From positions 54,505,415-54,569,414 of the forward strand of contig OX393578.1 of NCBI GenBank assembly GCA_947652605.1: 64,000 bases of DNA, written 5' to 3'. The position numbers were made by a program, and so were the translations under genes. Within the stretch, counting starts at the first letter, position 1. Each line of letters starts with the position of its first letter. The notes beneath the pieces are model-generated. The model was given only the letters and a program-made list of their open reading frames with translations. It had not been told where the DNA came from and made no database searches. This document shows positions 35,737 through 46,285 of the stretch, piece after piece. The stretch comes from Elmis aenea (lineage: Eukaryota > Arthropoda > Insecta > Coleoptera > Elmidae).

Positions 35737-36656
35737 TACAGGGTGTTTGAAATTCGAGTTTAAGCATGGGGATCTCGCTTATTATAATAGCTAGAGTACA
35801 GGTTTAGATTTGCCAAAGTTGCTAAATTCGATGCTTATTGATAATCCAAAGAGAAATTGAAAATATCTCAAACGGTATCTGAGAAAATTAGGAAAAACTG
35901 AAAAGTCCATTTTTAAAAATCGGTTAGAACTCCTTTGGAGTTTGAAATATTTTAAATGTGTGTTGCCGAAGCAACTTTTTAAGCCGAATCGGATGGTGGT
36001 CACAAATTTTTCCTAGGTCGATTTGTTTTTGTTTTAGACAACCAACTTTGTTTTTTGTTATGAGCAGCATAACGCGTTTTTCTTCATTATTAAAGTTCAT
36101 TTTTACGACTAAAAGGCCTTTAAAACTTTTAGTTTGTTGATCGGTTGTCATGGAAACAACATAAACTACAATGACCGGCCAACCTGATTTATAATGGTTA
36201 TTGTTTAAAACGTATTGTTTAAAATTGGACAATGAAAGAAAAAGTAAAATACCATGTGTGATACATCAATGGATTCAGAAAAGTAAATGCTATTTGATTA
36301 TGTAAATAGCAAAAATTGCGCCCATAAGAAAAAACAAAGTTGGTTGTCATAAAACAAAAAAGAATTGATCTAAAAAAAAATTGTGACCACCATTCGATTC
36401 GGCTTGAAAAGTTGCTTGGGCAATGTCTTTACACATTTAAAATATTTCATACTCCAAAGGAGTTATAGACGATTTTCAAAAATCGTATTTTCCAGTTTCT
36501 CCTAATTTTCTCGGATACCGTTTGAGATATTTCCAATTTCTCTTCGGATTATTAATGAACACCAAATTTAGCAACTTTGCCAAATTTAAACGTATACTGT
36601 AGCTATTATAATAAGCGAGATCCCCATACTTAAACTCGAATTTCAAACACCCAGTA
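35737..36656. mobile_element. Foldback element, TACAGGGTGTTTGAAATTC family
   Basis: TACAGGGTGTTTGAAATTCG at the left is mirrored by CGAATTTCAAACACCCAGTA at 36656. The arms are inverted copies for about 330 bp, including GGGATCTCGCTTATTATAAT and AAGCCGAATCGGATGGTGGT. The loop holds a segment also found at 33515-33625. The open frames on both strands are byproducts of the palindrome. Confidence 0.8.
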
Positions 36657-37059
36657 TATTTAAATGCCAGAACTAATTCAAATAATTATAGCATCCCACT
36701 GCGCTCAGGTTATGTATTGATAAACATAGGGTACTTGCAAAACACTAACCTACATCATGCACTTTATAAATCAATAGTTTAAAATCAATGGTGTTTTTAA
36801 TGTTTTTTCAATATAAATAATTCTTTTTTTTTTTAAATATTATGTCTTTCTGCGCCAGGGCTGGGTACTGATATTTACAGAGTAGATACAACATACTACC
36901 CTGCATTATGCACATAATTGTTTTGACTAAAAGGCGTTTAAAAATATCTTTTGAGATAGTAAATTGAATTAATCAAAAAATTTATAGGTAGATGTTACCC
37001 CTTATCCTATATCATGCATTCAACTCTTCAGTTTTTGGGTAACATTTATTATGTCGATA

Positions 37060-37770
37060 TTTACATCTGTCGATATTTACATCTGTCGAATTTTTCGGTT
37101 CTTCTTCGCCACTTTTCCCTATCTTCGGGATCTTCATCTTTGAGTTTCGATAATTTTGGTTTCTCTTGTTTCTTTGGTTTACTTAGATTTGTAGCTTTTA
37201 CCACCCCTTGCGTTGTTTTGGGCCTGCCTCTCTTTCTTCTGAACGGTGGCGTCTATTCGTTTATTCTCTTCGGCCATCTTCCATCCGGCATCGTTTTTAC
37301 ATGTCCATACCATATTAGTTGTTTTAGCTCAGTTCTATTAATTAGGTATTGTTTTCTTTGCTCTATTGCGTATTTTGTCAATAGTTACGTGGTCCACTCG
37401 GAAGACCCTGCAGCTTCTCCTAAGAAAGTCTACCTCGTATATGCAGCGAGCGTCATTAGATTTCTCTCATTTCTTTATTTCAACTCCCAGATATCTAAAC
37501 TGTAAGTAGCGATGCTATCGACTGAGTTATTATTTTTGTTAGTTTGATCTCTTTGGATATTCGGCTACTCCACAGTAGTGCATTAATGCCCTTTTACCTT
37601 TATTTTGTGCATTATATCTACTTGTTGCGTCTTTGCTTATTGTAGCGACATGGTATTTGACTTCATGTTTTAATCATTTCGTTTCCAAGGTGTAAAATTT
37701 TGTTGTGTCCTTCTACCACTTTGTTTTGTCAAGGTTTATTTCCACTAAACTAACGAAATAATAAAATTAA
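37060..37770 (-). pseudogene. LINE C-terminal remnant in repeat S
   Basis: On the minus strand the segment near 37310-37180 reads IWYGHVKTMPDGRWPKRI, then FRRKRGRPKTT, the W-x-GHV-x-R-M ... GRRKRGRPK-x-TW signature at the C-terminus of many insect LINE reverse transcriptases. Farther upstream, near 37740, EINLDKTK is compatible with the post-catalytic helix. Frameshifts and stops break it throughout. A second copy of the same region lies at 54780-55240. The long plus-strand frame across 37014-37505 is only its reverse shadow. Confidence 0.65.
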
Positions 37771-38133
37771 AGAGCATCTACCGTACTCGCCTGACTTGGC
37801 AATACGCGACTTTTGATAAGCTTTTGAACTGAAAAGAAACATTCGATGTAAAAAGTTCTCGTCTTAGAAGGAGATTGGTCCTGTAGTTCACAATTATTTA
37901 GCAAGTATACGAAAGAACATTGGTTAGAAGCTTTAAAAGAGCGCAAAGTAAGAATGTAGGGTTAAAATTGTGAGGTATATTGTTAATGGAGGGAATTACA
38001 TATTTGGAACATATTTAAAATAAAATATTGGAAAATATTAACCGCGTATTTTATGTTAGTAAATTAACTTGACGCTTTTATTATGGCTTTATTATCATTA
38101 ATTGTTGTATATCTTTGTTGGATTAGATTAAAT

Positions 38134-38154
38134 TATATATATATATATATATAT
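38134..38154. repeat. (TA)n microsatellite
   Basis: About ten uninterrupted TA units. The copy at 59480 lacks the expansion. Confidence 0.9.
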
Positions 38155-39096
38155 CTAGACCTGTCTGTTTCATATTGTCACTAAAACTTACGGGTACCTG
38201 ATGCAAACTTCATTTATGGTTAAAAAAAAAATGAAAGTTTTTAATTCTTCACTTTGTATTCTATATTTGTTGTAAGTAATTTACGTTATTTATTATGTTT
38301 TTCATTAATTGACGTACATATTTTACTTTAAATTGTTTACGTGTGCGTTTACCTTTGATGTATGTGTAGATTTTCTTTGTTGTGGGATGTGCACAAAAAT
38401 GCTATTTTAAATAGTGAGAATTATCTTGTTATAACGGCTGTTTTTCACTTTTCGATGAGGCACTATTGGTATCTCCGTAAATTTTGTTTTAATGAGTGTA
38501 TTTCAAACAGCTTCTTGTTCAAAAGACGCTTCTAAAGAGCTAACGTTTGTTTCATTTAACCGACCTAGTATTTTCATTATTTACGAAGAAACAACAGTGC
38601 TCCATCGAAAAGTGAAATACCCTGTTTATAAAATAGTATGTTGCATATGCACCTTGTGAATTGTTTTTAAATGTTGATAATATATTTTATATATCGCACT
38701 ATTTTTCTTTTTACATAAAATATTTTTAAGATTGTACCAATCATTCTTAGATCTCACCAGGGAAGGTCACGATACGTTGTCGCTAGAATTTGATTCCGGC
38801 TGTGTTTATTACATCAAGGGCATCCAAACTAAATGTTTTGTAGAGTTATACGTGCCACTGGCCATTACCTTCAGAAAAATAGGGGAAAAACTGAAAAATT
38901 GGTACAAAAAGGTAATTTTTGCGATCGCGTTGGCCATGAAACCGTCAGAGATAAAATCGAAATTCTTCTATTTACCAACAGGCGCATCCTTTGCAAGTAA
39001 TATATAATAATAATAATCATAATAATAATAATAATGTAATTTATTTAGCGATTTGCTAATTATTTTTACATTTTATTACATGTTCATATATAAATA

Positions 39097-39691
39097 CTCC
39101 CTTCGTCCGAAAATAAGAGTCCCATTTCACACAAAAATTTGTCCGAAAATAAGAGTCCTATTTTAATTTAACAGTGTTTTTCGAGACTAAGGATCAATGC
39201 TAAGAATTGAAAGACATTAAAAACGAAAAAAAAACTAAATAAAAATTTGACTGACCATTGCAAAAAAACAAAACACCATTATTTACAAAATTATTTAAGT
39301 TAATCATGTTGACGGAATATTGTCATTGTTTCTTGTGAACATTTTAAAGATATTGGCAGTTTGGATTCTCTTCTTAGTTTTTCCTTTTTAAAATGAGGTA
39401 TTTTATAACTATTCGCCCCATTTTCCCGTACAACACAATCCATACAACGTTAGAAAAATAATGTCCAATTTGGTATATTCATAATCCTCAAATACTTTTT
39501 GAACACTTTGAACGAACTCATCAATTGTATTTGGTGCATGCTGATGCTGCAAAGATTGTATGGATGCAAAAAATCCCAAATGTAAAACATTTAAGTCAGG
39601 ACTGTACGATCCGTTTTTTATATTTTTCTACTCCTAGTAAATAAAAAAACCAAATTTTTCAAATGAGACTCTTATTTTCGGGCAGAGGGAG
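39097..39691 (-). mobile_element. Stowaway-like mariner element
   Basis: The left end CTCCCTTCGTCCGAAAATAA and the right end, read inward as CTCCCTCTGCCCGAAAATAA, are inverted repeats, with TA at 39095-39096 and 39692-39693. This terminus is that of Stowaway/plant-type mariner elements (CTCCCTCCGTCC). The interior carries the matching transposase C-terminus on the minus strand. Length 595 bp, internally deleted. It is inserted in the 3' untranslated region of a LINE. Confidence 0.8.
39300..39614 (-). pseudogene. C-terminal part of plant-type (DD39D) mariner transposase
   Basis: Reads NGSYSPDLNVLHLGFFASIQ, then SLQHQHAPNTIDEFVQSVQK, then FEDYEYTKLDIIFLTL. After a single frameshift near 39450 it continues as MDCVVRENGANSYKIPHF and KKEKLRRESKLPISLKC to a stop at 39300. 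This is the pattern SPDLN-x-LDLGFF-x-x-IQSLQ ... TIDELV ... F-x-TLQ ... YK-x-PHM of Stowaway-related transposases, which I know chiefly from plants. The residue at the third catalytic aspartate (LDLGFF) is histidine here (LHLGFF), so it is catalytically dead as well as truncated. The rest of the frame is unusually well preserved compared with other relics in the window. Confidence 0.75.
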
Positions 39692-40657
39692 TATATAAAA
39701 TTTAAAACTTTTCCTTAATATGACTACTGAGCTTACGTCTAAACCTTACAATATTAGTTTCACTTTTAAGTTCACTTGATAAATCATTGTAAAATTTCAG
39801 TCCTTTATAAAAAAGAGAATTTTGAGTGTAATTTCGTGTCCTGAATGACAATTTAAAGCTTTTACAGTTTCTAGTCGGATAGTTATGAACATCAGAGTTT
39901 TGGGTTATATATTTTAACAAAGAATTTGGAAGCAGGTTATTTATAATCTTAAAAATGAAAATAATCGTATTAAAAATGATCCGTTGTTTAATACTAAGCC
40001 ACTGTAAAGTATCCAGCAGCAGAGTAATTTTGGTGTATCTGGAACAGTGTAAAATAATTCTCATAGCCCTATTTTGCAATTTTTGAAGCCGGTCTAAATC
40101 ATTAGTGTTTGCCAGAAATAAAATACTAGAGCAGTATTTAGTGCAAGTTTTTGAAACATTCTTAAACGGTTCCGGAGAAAAACGTCAAAAACGAAACACC
40201 TGCATAAGCGCTATGAATTGAGAAGTTGTCGTATATCTGTATTACTATATCTATGCGACTTGCATAGGCGTTTAACATAGGAAAAACCGTTTTTACAAAG
40301 GTCTCGTGTTTTGCGTTTTTCTTCGGAACCGTTTAAGATCTTTTCAAAAACTTTGCATTATTTTACTTGTAAAGGATGTGCGCATTGGTAAATAGAAGAA
40401 TTTCGATTTTGTCTGACGGTTTCATGGCCAATGCGATCGCAAATATTATCTACTTTTATTATTCAACTTTTCAGTTTTTCCCCTTTTTTCCGAAGGTAAT
40501 GGCCAGTGGCACGTATAACTCTGGAAAACATTTAGTTTTGAATCCCTTGAGGTAATAAACACAGCCGGAATCAAATTCTAGCGACAACGTATCGTGATTC
40601 GTGACCTTTCCTTGTCAGATACTTATGTACAGCAGTACATTTATTACTTATCTAACG

Positions 40658-41733
40658 TACAGGGTGGACCAAATTCAAATGTTTTACGGGGTATCTCGGT
40701 TACCGTAATAGATAACGAAAATCTGATTTTGGTTTCTTGGGCTATTTTTTTGAGAAAATAACGCCTATGCAATCAGATTTTTTCTATCGGATTCCATTTT
40801 GGCACTACAGACGGAAAATTAAATTTCATGATTTTTGAAAATTTGCTGTACTTCTTTATTTATTAAATTAGAACAAAATGTTATAAAGGTTTTTTATACA
40901 GAGTTTTATGCTTAATTTAGAAAGAAAAATAATTTTTTCATAGCTACCTTGACTTTCGAGATAATGGAGTAAACTTAAATTTTTTTAAATAGAAACCCTA
41001 GTTGGCCATGACTTTATGTGAAAGAGTATTTTTTTAGCTTTTCAAAAATATATAGTTTTATATATTTTTTGCAAAAAATAACCGAGATATGGCCAATTTT
41101 GTAAAAATTTGATCATCAAAGTTTGCCATGATTTCGTAAACAAGTGATGTTTGCAATTATTAAACAACTAAACGTCATTGCCAAGTAAATTCTTAAACAG
41201 CCGCTACGTTTTTATCACTTACAAAGTAATATTCTAAGATATTAAACTTTTCGAAGAGTTCAAACTTAGCCGTGTTCACAATACCACAATAAACAGTTAT
41301 AAAATACAAAATCATACACGATTTTGCTTAAAAGTTCAAAAATTTACGTTGACGTTTAGTTGTTTAATAATTGCAAACATCACTTGTTCACGAAATCATG
41401 GCAAACTTTGATGTAAGTTTACTCCATATCTTGAAAGTCAAGGTGGCTAAGAAAAAATTACTTTTGTTTTTAAACTAAGCAAAAAAATCTGTATAAAAAA
41501 CCTTTATAACATTTTGTTCTAATTTAATAAATAAAGAAGTTATAGCAAATTTTCAAAAATGATGAAATTTCATTTTTCGTCTATAATGCCAAAATGGAAT
41601 CCGATAGAAAAAATCTGAATGCATAGGCGTTATTTTCTCTAAAATATAGCCCAAGAGACCGAAATCATATTTTCGCTATCTATTACGGTAACCGAGATAC
41701 CCCGTAATACATTCGAATTTGGTCCACCCTGTA
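40658..41733. mobile_element. Foldback element, TACAGGGTGGACCAAA family
   Basis: TACAGGGTGGACCAAATTCA at the left pairs with AATTTGGTCCACCCTGTA at 41733. The arms are inverted copies through GGGGTATCTCGGTTACCGTA and TAACGCCTATGCA. A second inverted pair, CATCAAAGTTTGCCATGATT and TTAGTTGTTTAATAATTGC, lies nearer the centre. A partial copy is at 32385-32835. No transposase frame was seen. It sits about 210 bp before LRR gene A. Confidence 0.8.
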
Positions 41734-41946
41734 CATAGCTATAAAAGTTGTGACAAAGAAAGTTTACTTATGAATTGTCTCATCAATTCCAATATCTCCT
41801 AATATTATGACTGCGTTATCCTTATTACGAAATTAACCTAGTTTAGCCTAAAAGTCTTTGTAATAGATAAAAATAGTTTTAATTTTAAACTCCATCAAAT
41901 AATTTTTTTTATCACATCTCGTATTCGTGGATATTTTTGTAATATT

Positions 41947-43098
41947 ATGTATATTTGTAGATGTTGCTTTACATATGTAGAGGGCTCCTGCCGAATGGCA
42001 GATACTGTCGCAGACTGCAATGGACTTACCGATTTTCCAGAAGGAAATGTTGACATAGAAATTTTGAGGATCCACCACAGCACACTCAATGAAATCAAAG
42101 ATAATGCCTTTATCGACAACGACTTCATTTTAATTAAAGAAGCAGTTATTAATAGTGCCAGCATAAGCAACTTACATAGAGAGGCGTTTTCTGGACTAAA
42201 CTTTTTGGAGTATTTATCGCTTAGTGAAAATAATTTAAAAAATTTAACTTACCCTATATTTAACGACTTGAACATACTTAAGCAATTGGATTTGAGAAAA
42301 AACGAAATTTTTGTGATACAAAGAGATGTATTCTTATTTTTAAACAGTTTAGAAGTTTTAAATATTTCGTATAACAAATTAAAATATGTTGATCTCTCTG
42401 TAATACAAAATTTAACCAATATAATAACCCTTGTTTTATCTAACAATCCGTTTGAATCAAGGACTTTTAATGTTTCACCAAACTCAAAATCTTTACAAGA
42501 CCTCAAAATGTCCAATTGCAATATTCATATGTTACCGGATGCTTTTTTTGTCGATTTGCCCAATTTAATTGATGTAGATTTGTCTCATAATACACTAACA
42601 ACCCTTTCTGAAAATTTCATTGAACCGTTTAAGTCGCTCACGTATCTCTACATCAGTTTTAATAATTTCTCGGATATTCATTACGTAACTGATTTCTTGT
42701 CGAAGATAAAAATGGTTTGCAACCAGGTTTTAATATGCAAAAAAGACTTTAACTTACTAAAAACGACAAGGGAAATCATTGAAACTAACGAAAATTACGT
42801 AACAACGAAAGTGATGTTTGTTGAAGATCATTCCTTACTAAAAGAAGAATTAAAATCAGCACCGTACGTACCTGTCAAACGTTTAAAAGAAAATAATATG
42901 GAAACTGTTACATCAACATCAACTAATAGTAATACTGAAGAGAATGGAGAAAATACATTCCCAGTTTCTATGCCTTTATTGGCAATACTGCTTACGTTAC
43001 CAATAACTGTACTATTAGTTTTGTTTATTATCCTTTTTACTTTGATATGGTACTTAAACTATCGAAAAGACAACTGTTATTTAAGTTTTGACGTATGA
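41947..43098 (+). CDS. Leucine-rich-repeat single-pass membrane protein A (last exon)
   Basis: The open frame gives 383 residues. A short cysteine-containing N-cap (GSCRMADTVADCNGLTDFPE, about residues 13-32) is followed by about nine LRRs of 23-24 residues, for example LEYLSLSENNLKNL, LEVLNISYNKLKYV and LIDVDLSHNTLTTL. A cysteine pair near residue 260 (VCNQVLIC) resembles an LRR C-cap. A Thr/Ser/Asn-rich stalk, a hydrophobic segment at about 342-372 and an 11-residue tail follow. There is no signal peptide, and AG acceptors occur at 41959-41960 and 41979-41980, so translation probably starts in an upstream exon and the ATG at 41947 may be intronic. The likely role is extracellular recognition or adhesion at the plasma membrane; no ligand can be named and no intracellular signalling domain is present. 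The nearest paralogue starts at 63871. Confidence 0.75.
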   Translation: MYICRCCFTYVEGSCRMADTVADCNGLTDFPEGNVDIEILRIHHSTLNEIKDNAFIDNDFILIKEAVINSASISNLHREAFSGLNFLEYLSLSENNLKNLTYPIFNDLNILKQLDLRKNEIFVIQRDVFLFLNSLEVLNISYNKLKYVDLSVIQNLTNIITLVLSNNPFESRTFNVSPNSKSLQDLKMSNCNIHMLPDAFFVDLPNLIDVDLSHNTLTTLSENFIEPFKSLTYLYISFNNFSDIHYVTDFLSKIKMVCNQVLICKKDFNLLKTTREIIETNENYVTTKVMFVEDHSLLKEELKSAPYVPVKRLKENNMETVTSTSTNSNTEENGENTFPVSMPLLAILLTLPITVLLVLFIILFTLIWYLNYRKDNCYLSFDV

Positions 43099-43309
43099 TA
43101 AGCGGTAGTCACGTTTAATAAGCTAAAAACAAAGCTCTCGTATAATAACCCCCGGCTATATTTTGGTGTTTTTTGTAGTTTAATTTTAAAAATTAGCTCT
43201 AATGTTCTAAATATTATTCTCTGATTAACCACGTTAATTTTTTAATGAAAAACTTTGAATTTTCTTATGTAATTGGGTGAGGTGCCAATGAACAATGTTT
43301 TATATATAA

Positions 43310-43315
43310 AATAAA
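43310..43315 (+). terminator. Candidate polyadenylation signal for LRR gene A
   Basis: AATAAA 212 bases after the stop codon at 43098, the first clear one downstream. Use is inferred. Confidence 0.35.
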
Positions 43316-43359
43316 CATATATGTATATATACAAGATACCAACAAAAAAAACTTTCTGT

Positions 43360-44075
43360 CCCAAGTAATACTTTTAAGACCGGGCAACTTGGGACACATA
43401 TGAATTTCAGTAGTTTGACTCAAGTTTTGCCTATAAAGTCCTACTTGGGACAGTTATATTATATTTTTTATATTAAATTGATCTTTCACAATTATCCAAC
43501 ATGAAAAAAAATATCAAAAATAAAGAAAATAAAACTTTAATTCGCAAATTACAAAAATTTTAAACAAAACGATATTTGATTGGAAAAATTAAAAAAATTG
43601 TACTACCTCTGTTTAAAAATGATAGTCTCATTTGTAAAAAAAGATTTTTAAAGCAGGATTTAATATAATCATTAAATTAAAAACTAATGAGGCAATTATT
43701 TTTGAACAAAAATGTTCACCAAAACGGACAATCCATTCATTTTTGAACATAGGTAGTATTAAATAAAAAAATGAGATAAGTTATTCAAGACTTAATATTA
43801 AACGTATATTTTCAGAACAAAAGTACAAGAAAAATTTTAAACAGTTCTTAATTCGGCCATTTTATATTAATTTAAAAAAATGGATGTAACAACTTACCGT
43901 CTTGTAGTAATTTCAAAAACTGATTCGTTTTTTTAAGCTTGTATGATACTTTTAAAACTCTACTAAGCAACTTTGATTATCTCAAAAGTTGACAGTTGTA
44001 AACAAAATTTTTAGGTGAGAATATTATTTTGTCCAAAGTTACCCTACTGTCCCAAGTTGCCCTATTCTACTGTAT
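43360..44075. mobile_element. Probable DNA transposon remnant with CTTGGGACA motifs
   Basis: GGGCAACTTGGGACA at 43384-43398 is inverted as TGTCCCAAGTTGCCC at 44049-44063. Further copies of the core CTTGGGACA or its complement lie at about 43357 and 43445, clustering near the ends. The interior is AT-rich without a frame. Same architecture as 1448-2335, with a different extended motif. Confidence 0.45.
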
Positions 44076-44166
44076 GTATACTTTTCAGTGTCTGATATTT
44101 AGACAGTGGACTAAATTAAGAGAGCATCCGGTACAGTCTATAGGTCTAACAAAAAATTCATTTTAG

Positions 44167-44431
44167 AGTAGTGAGATTCAATTCTCCACTCGCTGAAGAA
44201 GATAAAACAGTTACTGGTAAGAAGGTAATAGAGAGACAATCTTGGACAGACGAACAGAAAAGAATAATTTCTAAGCACTTCGCAGAGCATATCAAAAAGA
44301 AAGTAGCTCCGAAAGAATTGGAAGTAAAAAAATTTGACGAATTACATACGAAATTATTTAGCGAAAGAAAATGGACATCTAGCAAGGTAGTGCTTTACAA
44401 TATTTATAGTGGTAAATTAAAAGTTAAGTAA
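44167..44431 (+). CDS. Terminal exon with SANT/Myb-like C-terminal domain
   Basis: After a splice acceptor (TTCATTTTAG, ending 44166) the frame encodes about 88 residues to a stop at 44429-44431. The part QSWTDEQKRIISKHFAEHIK, then KKVAPKELEVKKFDELH, then KLFSERKWTSSKVVLYNIYS follows a recurrent C-terminal domain in arthropod and fish proteins, often transposon-derived. In that domain W-x-x-EE opens a helix, HF-x-x-HI follows, and RxWxxVKxxVYN closes a Myb/SANT-like fold. The remainder of the gene would lie upstream; no matching exon was found between 43100 and 44160. It could be an exon of a domesticated or still mobile element adjoining the GGGACA-type remnant on its left, or a host gene. 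No internal stop codon. Confidence 0.45.
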
Positions 44432-44599
44432 CAGTATTTAATGTAGAACTTTTATTTTGTCTTGTTACAGAATTTGTATTTATTTGTTTTACTTACAACA
44501 AAATCATTTGTTAGACATGAAGATCATTTATTTAATAAATGTATCTTTTTACAACTGCAACTAAAGAAAAGATTGTTTTATTAAAATACCATGAGATGA

Positions 44600-45010
44600 T
44601 TTACGGGGAAGTGTTTAAATTAGTTTCAAGTCATGCACCAACTTTTATCACGAATAAAATTTTGTGAGAAATCAAAAATAAGAAACTTTTCCACATGTTG
44701 CACACTTTTTGAATGTTAAAATTAACTTAAAACTTAAAATGTAAATTTTAGTTTCAAATTTCATTTTTAGTAATTTTTAATCTAAACAAGTTTTTCCTAT
44801 TATTTTTTTTTGTAACTTTTAAAATGAGGTCACTTTACTCTTGTCAATTTTCGTAAAATCTATAAAAACTAGTATAACATGGATTTGCAAACAACTTTTT
44901 TTTATAATCCTAAAAAATAGTTTTAAATCATGCACCAACTTTTATCAAAAATAAAAAGTTTTGAGAAATTAAAAAAAAATATTTTCCCTATGTTGCATAC
45001 TTTTTGAAAA
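44600..45010 (+). repeat. Diverged ~290-bp tandem repeat, block 1 (forward)
   Basis: CATGCACCAACTTTTATCA recurs at about 44634 and 44930, each followed by GAGAAATnAAAAA and a TGTTGCA(C/T)ACTTTTTGAA segment. Blocks 47888-48345 (reverse) and 50700-51560 (forward) share the same order of motifs, including AACTTTTT and AAGGGCAC or GAGGTCAC runs. Confidence 0.55.
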
Positions 45011-45374
45011 ACCCTGTATCTAAATATGGTTCAGGACAGTACAAAATCAATGGTTCAGAAAAGTACAAATCTAATGGTTCAGAAATGTATCATTTATTTT
45101 GTATAAAATTGCAATTTTTTTTGTCTTTTTACTGTATATTTCTCAAAACTAAGAAACAAGCATGGTACAAGACCGATATATGCCGCAAGGATGGGTATAA
45201 TTGTCCATTTTATAGGTGGATCAGCTTGGTATTAAATTGCAATTGGTTCGGGATGGATATAATAGTTATTTACTCAACAAGTTCAACTGCCGTGCCCGCA
45301 CTCGCCTACGACTCGTGCGTGCAATTGGCAGTCTCACGAGAAAAGAAGTACTTTGCTCACGAGTTGTGATGTTA
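45011..45374. other. No supported gene; short repeated phrase
   Basis: AATGGTTCAGAAAAGTA and a near copy AATGGTTCAGAAATGTA sit in tandem at about 45049-45090. The open frame through them lacks any known domain. Confidence 0.35.
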
Positions 45375-45647
45375 CATTTTTCTCACAACCGTTGAAAAAT
45401 GCGATTAAAACATTAAAAGCAAAACGTTAATATTAAACATAACCTTAAAATGTCAGTTGTGTATTCGACACGATTGACAGTTTCGCTGTCTAAAAACGCT
45501 ATTACACGACGTTACCATGACAATTTAACAAATTTGGCTCACTAGGGAGCAAAGTAATCACTTTTGCTCACTAGAGAGTAAAATGTCGTTTTGACCACTA
45601 TTTTTGATAAGGTAATGACAACATTTTTCAACGGTTGTGAGAAAAGA
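45375..45647. mobile_element. Short TIR element (TTTTCTCACAACCGTTG ends)
   Basis: TTTTCTCACAACCGTTGAAA near 45377 is inverted as TTTCAACGGTTGTGAGAAAA ending near 45645. It abuts the next element directly. About 270 bp, no frame. Confidence 0.7.
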
Positions 45648-46285
45648 TACAGGGTGCCCATTTTTCTAACCTGTTGTATGGGTAACTCCGTTAATATTAT
45701 AGATACAGAAACTTAGCAAATTTGTGCAGAACTTAAAGGGAAATCTGATGCCACTTTCAAATTTGACCTACGTCATCAACTTTTTAAAATATTTTGATAA
45801 AACTGAAAAAGGTCGATTTTTTCAAACTTGAATAATTTCGGAACCATATGAGTTAAAAAAAAATTAAAATTGTCTTCTATAGATATCTTTACATTGATTT
45901 TTAATATGTTAACGAAATTTTCATAGCACTCACGATTTCCGAGTTATAGCACAAACTTGCATTTTTTTAAATGGAAGTCATAGTTGGCTGTGGTCTTATT
46001 AAAAAGGTTATTTTTTTCTCGTTTCAATGATATAAGGTTTGTTATGCTTTACTCTTGTAGTTTTTTTTTAAATAAGCAAAAATCATTTTACATGTTCACA
46101 GCCTACTAATAGATGGGAGTTATCCCGTGTTGATGTTTTTTTTTTCGATGTGACATTTAAGAGTTGTCTCTTATTGTTAGTGTAACAGTTATTAGCCAGT
46201 TACAAATTTTAAAAACAAATCGTCAGAGTTTGTCAAATAAAATTTATTGTTTGTTATCGGTATCTACGTATAATTCTCTCGTGAA
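45648..46285 (+). mobile_element. Left half of a TACAGGGTGCCC-family mariner-like element
   Basis: Starts TACAGGGTGCCCATTTTTCT and follows, base for base with scattered differences, the inverted arm of the first element in the window (right arm 881-1447). From 46206 it continues into that element's internal left region (compare 461-545: AAATTTTAAAAACAAA, TTATTGTTTGTTAT, ACGTATA). The matching right arm is absent. The right limit, about 46285, lies inside the LRR-B coding sequence. Confidence 0.75.
46243..46248 (-). terminator. Candidate polyadenylation signal for LRR gene B, inside transposon DNA
   Basis: AATAAA on the minus strand, starting 5 bases after the stop codon (46254-46256), within sequence homologous to the mariner-like element. 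Confidence 0.4.

Larger units (their letters stand above)
36690..38690. repeat. Dispersed composite repeat S, copy 1
   Basis: This 2-kb stretch is collinear with 53515-55800 (left half) and 58991-60545 (right half). Shared landmarks are ATCCCACTGCGC, TAGGGTA near 36728, AAAGAGCATCTACCGTA, GTTCACAATTATTT, AATATTAACCGCGTATTTTA and a small inverted-repeat insert near 38435-38632. It embeds a LINE C-terminus and a (TA)n run. The TTAA at 38328-38331 is the empty form of the piggyBac-like insertion site filled at 59670-60201. Confidence 0.7.
39005..40135 (-). pseudogene. LINE 3' fragment, interrupted by a Stowaway-like element
   Basis: From about 40080 leftward the minus strand encodes QNRAMRIILHCSRYTKITLL, then LQWLSIKQRIIFNTI, then VHNYPTRNCKSFKL, then NSLFYKGLKFYNDL and RKLSSHIKEKF, stopping at 39702. 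This is the extreme C-terminal domain of jockey/CR1-like LINEs, including the HNYxTR motif and the YNxLP-like segment. The 3' untranslated part continues at 39010-39095 and ends in an (ATT)n-type tail at 39005-39033. The QNRAMRxIL portion resembles the LINE at 11600. It is 5' truncated at about 40135 and lies inside the long-TIR element. Confidence 0.8.
38747..40622. mobile_element. Long-TIR element (AGGAAAGGTCA ends), copy 2, containing a LINE
   Basis: The arms 38755-38950 and 40400-40615 are inverted copies (GGTCACGATACGTTGTCGCT, AGTTATACGTGCCACTGGCC, GCGATCGCGTTGGCCATG). The interior, including AAACGTCAAAAACGAAA near 40190, matches 19650-19690 of copy 1. A LINE occupies 39005-40135, and that LINE is itself interrupted by a Stowaway-like element. 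Confidence 0.7.

Noticed and set aside
37014..37505. 163-residue hydrophobic plus-strand frame resembling a membrane protein
   Set aside because: The reverse strand encodes the LINE WYGHV and RKRGRPKTT motifs; the plus frame is a shadow of T-rich sequence.
45004..45369. 121-residue frame starting within a GTTCAG repeat
   Set aside because: Composition and lack of any domain or exon signals suggest chance.
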